From: Euprymna scolopes
Taxonomy: Eukaryota; Mollusca; Cephalopoda; Sepiida; Sepiolidae
NCBI GenBank assembly: GCA_024364805.1
Contig: CM044489.1
Span: forward strand, 115,541,994 to 115,605,993
Reading direction: 5' to 3'
Length of the DNA stretch: 64,000 nucleotides
The translations under genes were made by a program, and so were the position numbers. Of the stretch, positions 55,360-64,000 are shown piece after piece. The first letter of the stretch is position 1, and the number at the start of each line of letters is the position of its first letter. The notes beneath the pieces were generated by a model. The model was not told the DNA's origin. It made no database searches and was given only the letters and a program-made list of their open reading frames with translations.

Positions 55360-56035
55360 GATGAAGATTGTTCACATTATTTGAATTCTTTGGACTACTA
55401 TTCTCATCTTAAGTGTTATTTTTACAACATTTCGATCGATATAGCCTCAGACCTTCTTAAGGTGTATCTTGCCGAACTTGGAAATCTTTCTGTCAAAGTC
55501 GGGAATCTGTACAGAAGCTGAAACAACTGTCAAAAATTTTCCCCACTCTTTAGCTGTGCCAAAACCAAAACGTTGATTCCATGAACAAAGCTTCTTTCTT
55601 AGAAGTGCACACCTGTGGAACTCTCTTCCGTTTGCCTGTTTCCCACCTGACTACAACCTGGCTGTCTTCAAGTCTAACATAAACACATTCCTGATGAACC
55701 CTTAAGTAAGACACGTTATCAAATCTCCAATACTAACAATTACTACGATATTATCCCATTAATTACTGTACATGCAATAACCCTTATCCCTGGGTGGCTT
55801 CTGGGCCTTGATAAGTAGTGACTTCCTTGTAAAAAAAAAAAAAAGAAGAATTTTGAACCACAGTAGTAGTATTTTCTCATTCCATTAGCTATAACTGTGT
55901 AGAAGTCCTAAGTAATTTGCTGTTGTATTTTGAGTGTTGCCCACACTGGGGATTGAATCTGCCCTATCTAGAAGAGTGTAACTTACAACTAAATTTTACC
56001 AAATACTTTATCCAGTATGTCACTGGTCCATGTTG
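55360..56035 (-). mobile_element. tRNA-derived SINE split by a LINE
   Basis: The minus-strand tail and body (CTACTATTCTCATCTTAAGT, ACATTTCGATCGATATAGCC, AAGGTGTATCTTGCCGAACT) end at GGAATCTGTACAGA (55514). After the LINE they resume at AGAATTTTGAACCACAG, AACTGTGTAGAAGTCCTAAG, GGGGATTGAATCTGCCC and TATGTCACTGGTCC. The break falls inside the ACAGAATTTTGAA word shared by all copies. Confidence 0.8.
55515..55848 (+). mobile_element. LINE 3' end inserted into the SINE
   Basis: CTGTCAAAAATTTTCCCCAC, CAAAACGTTGATTCCATGAA, AGTGCACACCTGTGGAACTC and GTCTTCAAGTCTAACATAAA closely match 640-800, and the 3' UTR ends GGCCTTGATAAGTAGTGACT before A14. A short AGAA-type duplication is visible on each side of the insertion. 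It is closer to 386-826 than any other copy, so it belongs to the same recently active subfamily. Confidence 0.85.
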
Positions 56036-56974
56036 AAAATGGCTTCCATAGCCTGAAAGACACTGATAGTAATTTTGTTTTATTAAATAATTTTTCATAT
56101 TTTTTTGTAAAAAAAAAAAATTAAACCTAATGATTTTAATAGTTTAAGATTTTTTAAATAATAGTGAGTGGATTTTTTTTGTCTGAAGTTCATGTTCATT
56201 ATGAAATATTTTGACTGATTTAAATTTACCTATTTATTTAAGTATTGGACTTTTTGGAGACAATCCCAAAACAATTTTTTATATTTAAATATTCATTACT
56301 TTTTCTCTCAAAATATTTTCTGCCAAGAAAGTGATTTTCTTTATTTCATTTAGAAAGACAAAATATTTATTAAACTGATTTTGTACGTTTACATTTAGTT
56401 TTAAAATTTATTAAATAATATTTTAATTTAAAGTTTCTTATAAAAATTAATATAAACTTTTATAACAGTTGAAATTTCAGTAAACCAGAAAAATAAGCGA
56501 CCCAGTCAGCATCAGACGGTGTTATGTCAGATTTAGTTCCTGATATTAAAGACTTCCTGTTTTCACTCTTCTTGATTGACAAGTTTTGGACTAATTTTTA
56601 TTTATTAATTTATTTTTTAAATTGTTTGAAACTACAGAATAACAAAGTATCCCCCTTCCCATATTAAGAATGGCTTTCTAAATAATAAAGGAATATATAA
56701 AAAAATGTTTTTGTTTTTTATTTTTAATAATTTCTTTTACAAAATAATTAGAAAGTAATTTTTGACGTGTCAAGAGAGGTTGCTTTGTTAACTATTTTAT
56801 ACTTTCACCTAACAATTTAATAAATAAATTAATAAATTTGGAAAACTAAAACTTTCACCGTAAATTATATTATAGAATAAGCTTAATAATAGGAACTGAA
56901 TCTGATAAAACACTGTTTGCTGCTGCCTTTGAGTCACTTACTCTTCTGGTTTGCTGAAATTTCTTTTTTTTTTT

Positions 56975-58275
56975 TTTCAATGATTGAAATACATATAAAG
57001 ATTAATATTAATGTTTATAATGGTTGAAAAATCATAAAAATTGATATTAATATTTATAATGGGTTATAATGCTTGAAAATTCATATAAAAATTAATATTT
57101 ATAATGGTTGAAAATTCATATGAAAATTAGTATTAATATTTATAATGATTTATAATGGTTAGAAATTCATATAAAAATTAATATTAATGTTTATAATGGT
57201 TGAAAATTCAAATAAAAATTAGTATTAATATTTATAATGGTTTATAATGGTTGAAAAATCATATAAAAATAAATATTAATGTTTATAATGGTTGAAGAAG
57301 CATATGAAAATTAATATTAATGTTTATAATGCTTGAAAAAATCATAAAATTGAATATTAATGCTTATAATGGTTGAAAAATCATATACAAATTAATATTT
57401 ATAATAGTTGAAAAATCATAAAAATTAATATTTATAATGGTTGAAAATTCATATAAAAATTAATATTAATGTTTATAATAGTTGAAAATTCATATAAAAA
57501 TTAATATTAATGTTTATAATGGTTGAAAATTCATATAAAAATTAATATTAATGTTTATAATGGTTGAAAATTCATATAAAAATTAATATTAATGTTTATA
57601 ATGGTTGAAAATTCATATAAAAATTAATATTAATGTTTATAATGGTTGAAAAATTATACAAAAATTAATATTAATATTTATAATGATTGAAAAATCTTAT
57701 AAATATTAATATTTATAATGGTTGAAAAATCATATAAAAATTAATATTAATATTTATAATGGATTATAATGGTTGAAAAATCATATAAAAATTAATATTA
57801 ATATTTATAATGGATTATAACGGTTGAAAAATCATAAAAATAAATATTAATGCTTATAATGGTTGAAAAAATCATACAAAAATTAATATTTATAATGGTT
57901 GAAAATTCATATAAAAATTAATATTAATATTTATAATGGTTTATAACGGTTAAAAACACATATACAAAATAAATATTAATGATTATAATGGTTGAAAAAA
58001 TCATACAAAAATTAATATTTATAATGGTTGAAAATTCATATAAAAATTAATATTAGTATTTATAATGGTTGAAAATCATACAAAAATTAATATTAATGCT
58101 TATAATGGTTTGAAAAATCATACAAAAATTAATATTTATGATGGTTGAAAATTCATATAAAAATTAATATTAATGCTTGTAATGGTTGAAAAATCATATA
58201 AAAATTAAAATTAATGTTTATAATAGTTCAACATTCTTATAAAAACATTAATGTTAATGTTTATAATTAGTTGAA
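56975..58275 (+). repeat. 41 bp AT-rich minisatellite, about 1.3 kb
   Basis: The unit is ATGGTTGAAAATTCATATAA + AAATTAATATTAATGTTTATA. The best-ordered part is about 57470-57660, with starts at 57521, 57562 and 57603. Flanking units vary by loss of the ATTAAT half or gain of a GGTTTATA insertion, giving higher-order alternation. No coding potential. From 56036 to 56974 and from 58276 to 59039 I see only AT-rich unassigned DNA. Confidence 0.95.
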
Positions 58276-59039
58276 AATGCTTTGATAATTACTAAAGTAA
58301 TGTTTTTACTTAAAATGTTTTAATATTAGATTTTTATGAAGCAAAATGAAATTACTCATTTTTTTAAAGTGGTTGTTTTGAAATATTTGTGAAACTATTT
58401 TTCTAATAATGTAAAAAAAAAAAACATATTAATAGATGCGTTCTTATTAGGTTTGATAATATCAATAACAATTTTGATCTGTTTATAAATTTGTATAACT
58501 TTTTATTATTTTACTTAAGAAATAATTAAAATAAGTATTTTTTAAATCCTCAACACAAAATAAAAAAATATAATCCATTAATCACTTATTTATTGCAAAT
58601 TTATCGATAAATGTAGTCTTCATTCATTAATTCATTAAGTTACCCATTAAATTTACTCTACAAAATTGGTATGTGTGTTTAATTGTAGCATTTCAATTTG
58701 GTGGTAAAGGTGACTGGCCTTGGTATGCATTCTATTCACATTTAAAGTCAGATCTGCTGATCAGAATATTTAAAGATTCTAACTTACATTTACAGAAATT
58801 AGCTTTGATTTTTTTTTTTAACTTTTACTTTTTGGTGAAATAACTTTTTTTTAAATTGTTCAACAATGGCGATCAGTCAATGTTGTATCATTACAGCATT
58901 CCTTATTTTTGTTGGGATTATATATATAACATATATATATATACTTCATTTACTCACATAAATTAATATACGAAAGTATAAATTTATGCGTAAACTTTAA
59001 GTATTTACTTCAACAGTGCTCAATACATAGGTAGAGCTA

Positions 59040-59205
59040 GTTAGTAAGTTATAAAATATATATGGCGATTAAGCTACACTGAATATTTCACGTTTCATCC
59101 ACTCTAGGATTCTTCAGGCTTATGCCGGAAGAATCCTAGAGTGGATGAAACGCGGAATATTCAGTGTAGCTTAATCGGCATATATATTTTATAACTTATA
59201 TAGTA
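59040..59205. mobile_element. Small palindromic element
   Basis: AGTAAGTTATAAAATATATA-TGGCGATTAAGCTACACTGA and GTTTCATCCACTCTAGGATT on the left pair with AATCCTAGAGTGGATGAAAC, TCAGTGTAGCTTAATCGGCA and ATATATTTTATAACTTATAT on the right, around TTCAGGCTTATGCCGGAA. The centre is at about 59125. Confidence 0.85.
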
Positions 59206-59237
59206 AGTTATAAAATATATATGGCAATTAAGTTGCA

Positions 59238-59290
<53 letters not shown>

Positions 59291-59300
59291 GCAACTTAAT
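59203..59300. repeat. Second partial copy of the same arm with an expanded (TA)n core
   Basis: AGTAAGTTATAAAATATATA-TGGCAATTAAGTTGCATTAT leads into a (TA)n tract (59241-59287) and then ATAATGCAACTTAATT in inverse orientation. The inner part of the palindrome is replaced by TA repeats. A fragment of a P2 arm (AACAAAAATACGGAAAAATC, TTTATGATGTATGT) follows to 59340. Confidence 0.65.
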
Positions 59301-59634
59301 TAGAAAAACAAAAATACGGAAAAATCTTTATGATGTATGTAAAGGGAGTCCATTGATCCTGTAGAGAATCTTCTAGTGATGCTGTCACAAAAACACACTT
59401 CCAATTTATCATGAGCCAGTATGGAAGTAATAAGACTCAGAAAACTGTCATGAGAATGTTCATGTTAGTGCACAATGTGGTCAAAGAGGAGATTTCAAAT
59501 TTATACTTAGTTTTAAATAAACTTTATATTTTTCTATTTGTTGTTTTAGTAGAAGAAATTAATGCAAACAATGGCAAAAAGAAACATAAATTGTGCATAT
59601 GGCAGAAAGAGAAGAACTGTTGCAGAAAAAAGAA

Positions 59635-59775
59635 CAATGTTTCTGACAAAGTGGGAAGAATTGCTGTTTTCTGGGCTAGAGTCTGCCCATCTAATACTTA
59701 TCATTGGCTAGTTTTTGACACATCAGGTGGCTTTGTATCTTGTCTGGAGCGATTTCCATTAAAAAAATTAATTTT
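59635..59775 (+). mobile_element. LINE-type 3' end fragment
   Basis: ACAATGTTTCTGACAAAGTG, TTATCATTGGCTAGTTTTTG and CTTGTCTGGAGCGATTTCCA, then A-rich, matches 46185-46345. A 122-codon frame at 59411-59779 runs into it and is therefore not a host gene, at least in its second half. 59776-60153 is unassigned. Confidence 0.6.
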
Positions 59776-60153
59776 TTAATTAAAACTGATTGTTATTTGG
59801 GGGGTGGGTGCTTCTCTCAACACACAAGTTGGGGGGCACAGGTTGGGAAATTCATCTGGATTTTTCAACCTGCCCCCCCTCCATCCTTCAGCTTTTGTTG
59901 CCATTAACTACTTACACACCTGATCTAATTCAATTAAAAAAACTCATTGTTTTAATAAATGCATAAAATAACCTTTTTATTCATAATATTCTAATATCAA
60001 TTTCTGATATGGAATGTTAAAACTGAGGTGTGATTTTTTTTTAAGAAAGAATTTGGATGATTTAATGATGGTGAAATGAAAATAATAAACAATAAAAAAC
60101 AAAAGAGTTGCCATTGTTTTTCATTTGCATGTCCATTCTCTGTTCCTCTGTAG

Positions 60154-60322
60154 CTCTGGCAAACTAGGAGTTGATATTGAGCTCTTCGATAGTAGGCGGC
60201 GCAACAAAGTGGGAATGCTGACTCGCAGTGCTGCCAGAGACATCTATAAGACGACTGAGGAATTAGGTGGCCTTAACTGGCCATGCAAATATACTTACAG
60301 AAGGCGTTCGGATATGGAGCCA
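60154..60322 (+). CDS. Exon B: internal coding exon of an unrecognised host protein
   Basis: The acceptor TTCTCTGTTCCTCTGTAG and the strong donor GAGCCA/GTAAGT bound 169 nt that are open throughout and much more GC-rich than the surrounding intron. The first base completes a codon (phase 2 intron upstream, as left by exon A) and the exon ends on a whole codon (phase 0). The peptide is SGKLGVDIELFDSRRRNKVG, MLTRSAARDIYKTTEELGGL and NWPCKYTYRRRSDMEP. It is basic, with two arginine clusters and an intervening amphipathic stretch, and looks like part of a folded or DNA/RNA-associated region, but I do not recognise the domain. It continues in phase into exon D, 1.2 kb downstream. Confidence 0.7.
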
Positions 60323-60677
60323 GTAAGTTAGCAAGTTGACATCTTTACTGATTCAAGCCTGCTGTCCTTTTTTACTAGTGCTGCTGCCATCGTATTATCA
60401 GTTTGCCTTTTTGTCCGTGTCACTTTTTGTGTCTGCGTTTTATCATGTGTGTCCATCTTTTACTTTTATTTGACGTTTTGCTAATCTTATATCTGATTGG
60501 ATTCATTATTTTTTAATTTATTAAAACAAAAAAATTAACATGCATTATTAACCTTGCTGCAATTTAACATCTTTGTATTAGATATGCGCAACATTTTTTT
60601 TGTGTGAAAAATTCATTTTGAAATTTGTTTTTTTAATCCCTAGTTTACAAAATAAATATTGAATAGTCATACCATAG

Positions 60678-60717
<40 letters not shown>

Positions 60718-61309
60718 GTATATAATAAAAATGAAATAAATTGTTTTAATTTTTGGACAGTTTTGATTGCTTCAAGAGGAAAGGATATAATTTTTATTTA
60801 CTTGTGTCTATAAACTTTATTTTTATTTGATTAATTGCATTTATTGTTTTCAGGTTTTTATGCAATAATTTGAAATAGTAGTTGTTTATTTTTTTATGTA
60901 CCTGTGATAAAAATCGCTTGTTATATCTTTTCACTGTCAGTGTTCAAATATAAAATCCATGAGAACAATATTGTACAGAACTGTTGTGATGCCTGAAGCC
61001 AACTGCTTGACTGTATGCTCTCAAAAAAATTCAAATATAAATCTTAATACTGAGAAATATTGTAATAAAGGGAGTTAGTTTGAATATAATTGGATGCCCC
61101 CTCTCTCCATTTGGATGTCTGATCGCCCTCTTCCTCTCTGCTCATCATTGAATGAAAATGAAATTTTTTTCTTGCTTTTTTCAAAGACTTGATCAAAGCA
61201 AAATTTAAAGTTTAGCCATGAATTGGAATTCCAAAATTTTTATCCTAGAATTTTCTTTGGATTTTTACTCCCAGCTTATAAAACTAAGAGGAGCAATTGT
61301 TTTGTTTTC

Positions 61310-61475
61310 TAGCAATTTTTTTTTCAGCAATCTTTTTATAGCAATTTTTATTCTAGCAAAGTTGATTTCATTATAAAGAAATCCTAAAAAAAAAAAATAT
61401 TTTTTACAAAGTTGATTTTCTAGCAATATTTTTTTCTAGCAAAGTTGGTTCATTATAAATAAACCCTAAAAAGAA
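61310..61475 (+). repeat. Degenerate tandem duplication of TCTAGCAA units
   Basis: TTCTAGCAAAGTTGATTTCA-TTATAAAGAAATCCTAAAAA and TTCTAGCAAAGTTGGTTCAT-TATAAATAAACCCTAAAAAG are two diverged copies, with shorter TTCTAGCAAT units before each. They lie in the intron between exons B and D. Confidence 0.65.
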
Positions 61476-61558
61476 AATTTTAATTAAAAGCATAAAAATT
61501 CTGATGTAATGAATATAAGTATGTTTGGGTTCTTCCTCACAAGAATATGATTGTCTAG

Positions 61559-61771
61559 TTAAGCCATAAATACCGACTGGTAGACCAGCTTCGGAAAGAC
61601 ATCGAAAAATATGCTGAAAGCCCTACACTTAAGGATATATCAGCTCTGACCACGAACACCTGTGCAGTAAGACAATTTACTAGATTATTATTTGAATACT
61701 GTAGCCAAGAACATTCAACTACAAATGTGTCCCTTTCACAAGACATATCAAATTTTCTGAAAGCTGCTTAA
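61559..61771 (+). CDS. Exon D: candidate last coding exon of the same protein
   Basis: An acceptor (GAATATGATTGTCTAG) precedes 70 sense codons and TAA. The first codon is whole (phase 0), matching the donor of exon B. The peptide LSHKYRLVDQLRKDIEKYAE, SPTLKDISALTTNTCAVRQF, TRLLFEYCSQEHSTTNVSLS, QDISNFLKAA is helical in character and ends the protein. Joined to B, the C-terminal region would be about 126 residues. A donor-like GCA/GTAAGA at 61666 could end the exon early in some transcripts, but the frame stays open and protein-like beyond it. A minus-strand frame at 61555-61746 is its shadow. The family is not recognised. Confidence 0.65.
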   Translation, partial: LSHKYRLVDQLRKDIEKYAESPTLKDISALTTNTCAVRQFTRLLFEYCSQEHSTTNVSLSQDISNFLKAA

Positions 61772-62345
61772 CCAGTCAAATATTAGTTTGTTTAGGTTTT
61801 ATTACCACTGAGACAACATCCACCCTATATATATGTTTTTATCATACAAGCAATACATAAAACAAGAAATGAGATGAAGATGATACCACATTTATTTAAT
61901 GTGAGCTCAGATATGTTTACACCTGATTGAATTGTGTGCAAAAAACACATTCATAAGTTCAAGAAAGTCTGAAAAAATAAGAGTGTGCATATATGTGAAA
62001 AAGTTGAAGGAATGTGTCTCACATACCTAAGATTTTTTGTGTATGTTAAGTGTCTGTGTTGTCGGAGATGCAAGTGATTATTAATGGTCCATCAGGCGAG
62101 GCAAAAGAAAAAGTGAATATTTTTTGTGCTTCAGTTTTTATAGTTCTCAATTTAGCACCACCAAACTGCGAAAATGGAAATCATTAAAGTGCCCTCTGGT
62201 ACATGTATATGCTACAGTATCTAATGAATGTAAGAATACTAATTTTATTTACCTCTCTAGGTTAGACATAAGGTCAGGTGTCGTTTGCTTTATATATATA
62301 TATATATATATATAAAGCTAGTGCATTTTTTATTTCAATAAATAA
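61772..62345 (+). other. Candidate 3' UTR
   Basis: No repeat was matched up to the (TA)n tract at 62290-62314. ATTAAA (about 62183) and AATAAA (about 62337) are possible polyadenylation signals after the exon D stop. Confidence 0.3.
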
Positions 62346-64000
62346 TTGAATAGTAAATTTTAAAGAAAATTTTAAATCACATAGAGACGATAAACACACA
62401 CACACGAGAAGTGCTGACACAATTTAATTAAGATCGATGATAATTCTTTTTTTTTTTTTTTTTTTTTTTTCATGAGTCAATTTGTGTTACTATCTAATAT
62501 ATTTGAAATTTGTTGCCAATGGAAATATGCGAGATTATGTCCCTTTGATCAACATGGATAATTATCTCCCCTTTTTTATATTTGAGAGATAACAACTTGA
62601 AATTTAAAAATTTGATTTTGAACAATATAGTAAAATCTTTTGAAGTCAGTTTCTCTAATAAAATTTTACAAGTTCATAAATGATAAAAACAAATATTAAA
62701 TAATAATTATTTAACTGAACTTTTAGAATCCAAATATCATGAATTACCATGAATATCAAACATTTCTTCCTCATGAATAATATGTACATTTTATTTAATT
62801 TTTAATGTATTTAATTGTCTGAATACCATGTCTCAAATGTTAATAATAGAAGTGCAAAAACTAAATCTTATAAAAATAATATAAAATAAATTTTTATATG
62901 ACAACCATGTCTCAATCGCTGTTTAATTTTAACTTAATATGAAATGAAATGATTGAGTCTTATAATTTAATCCTAAATTGGAAGTCTTACAAGCCTTTTT
63001 TGTTATATATTTTTTTATCAACAATAAAAAAAGGATATGCAAATTGTTTAATGTGTCTTAAAATAAATGAATTATTACTTTTTTTTTCTTGTTGAGCAAC
63101 TGAATCAGTAATATTCTAAAACTAAAATAAACCATTTTTTTTTTAAATTGTAATTTGAAATATATTCTCAAAGCAGTAAACTTTGATTTTCAGCGATTAG
63201 AGTTTGAAATTCAGGTATAAAATTAAACTATGGAATTTAACGCAAGGTAGGTGACCTAATGTTTTAGGTGGAGGAAGTGACTGCTTTTCAAATTTAATAT
63301 AGATTTTTAGACATGTTTTCTTTTTTCTAACTAAATCGGTGCTATGTTTCTTTCTCTATTTCTTTTGGCTTCCTTACTAATGATAGCCTTATACTTTTAC
63401 TAACAATAACCTAATAATTTTACTAACAATAACCTAATAATTTTACTAACGATAACTTAATATTTCTTATTAAGCCTAACGCAATATTTTATCACTTCCT
63501 CAATTGCAAATGATTTTTCTCACTAGATGTCTTGATTTTAGAAAGTTTTTTTCAACATTTTTTAAAATGATTTATTGTAAAATAACACTTTACTCAAATT
63601 ACACATATGCCTTAATAAAAGGTATGAACCCATTTCTTTTTTTCCTGTCATGGGTGGAATGAGCAATATCGATCATTTTGATACATTAATAAAAATTAAT
63701 TTAATGTTTACAAATGTTCTATTAGAAATACTTTGATTAAAAAAAAAAACATAAAAAAACAGCATGCACTTTTTTGGCTTTTAGCTTATCTTTATATAAG
63801 GTTTAGATTTATGTTTTATTATCTACAGAACTCACTCATAAACTAATTAACTGATCATGATGAATGTTTTTTAACACAACTGTTATGCATAAGAGGGGGT
63901 AATATAGGCTGCATTTAGTTTTAGTTTTATGAAAAAGGGAGAAAAGTGAGTGGAAAGCCCTTTGATGAAAATTCAGATACCTTCAACTTTTGTGAAATGT
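62346..64000. other. Unassigned AT-rich DNA at the window end
   Basis: Contains a T-run (62445-62470) and a 24 bp tandem repeat at 63395-63465 (ACCTAATAATTTTACTAACA-ATAA, three copies). I see no exon. Confidence 0.4.

Noticed and set aside
56975-58275. CRISPR-like array
   Set aside because: Units are contiguous with no unique spacers; it is a minisatellite in a eukaryotic intron.
59411-59779. 122-codon frame as a host exon
   Set aside because: Its second half is a repeat also present at 46185-46345 and the first half has no family similarity or clear splice sites.
63395-63465. Telomere-like repeat (CCTAATAA...)
   Set aside because: The period is 24 bp and the unit does not match TTAGGG-type telomere repeats; it is a minor tandem repeat.

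Overview
The window looks like a piece of a large, AT-rich, repeat-laden invertebrate genome, most probably a mollusc and within that a cephalopod (octopus or squid). The signs are very long introns, dense tRNA-derived SINEs, LINE 3' ends, foldback MITEs, Helitron-like ends and long (TA)n arrays. That assignment is an inference from genome texture, not from a diagnostic gene. There are no bacterial-style genes and no CRISPR array, and I see no intact tRNA or rRNA gene.

Host coding sequence is sparse and all on the + strand. Four candidate exons have good splice signals: exon A (3121-3360, serine-rich), exon C (36070-36493, acidic/coiled-coil start and a stop), exon B (60154-60322, basic) and exon D (61559-61771, ending in a stop). 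Intron phases fit A to C, A to B and B to D. One gene spanning the window, with C and D as alternative last exons, is therefore the simplest reading; two adjacent genes is the alternative. I do not recognise the protein family.

Everything else is intron or intergenic DNA filled with mobile-element debris. Region by region: 0-7.5 kb holds LINE 3' ends, an inverted-repeat element with minisatellite arms, a MITE nested in a MITE, a Helitron-like end and a mariner transposase fossil. 7.8-15.4 kb holds SINEs, a Helitron-type element with an internal tandem array, several foldback elements, a 550 bp full palindrome with an 8 bp target duplication and a solo LTR right beside it. 16.7-26 kb has a cluster of related palindromic MITEs and local segmental repeats. 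27.6-32.7 kb has Helitron-like pieces around an assembly gap, a hAT-type MITE with target duplication and a LINE fossil. 34-41 kb has foldback elements, exon C, 5S-rRNA-like repeats and a Penelope-like GIY-YIG fragment. 41-56 kb is a LINE/SINE graveyard with nested and head-to-head insertions. 57-58.3 kb is a 41 bp minisatellite. 59-62 kb has a palindrome and exons B and D.

Two assembly gaps (2307-2338 and 28117-28628) limit the reading; the first is flanked by 39 identical bases and may be an assembly artefact.
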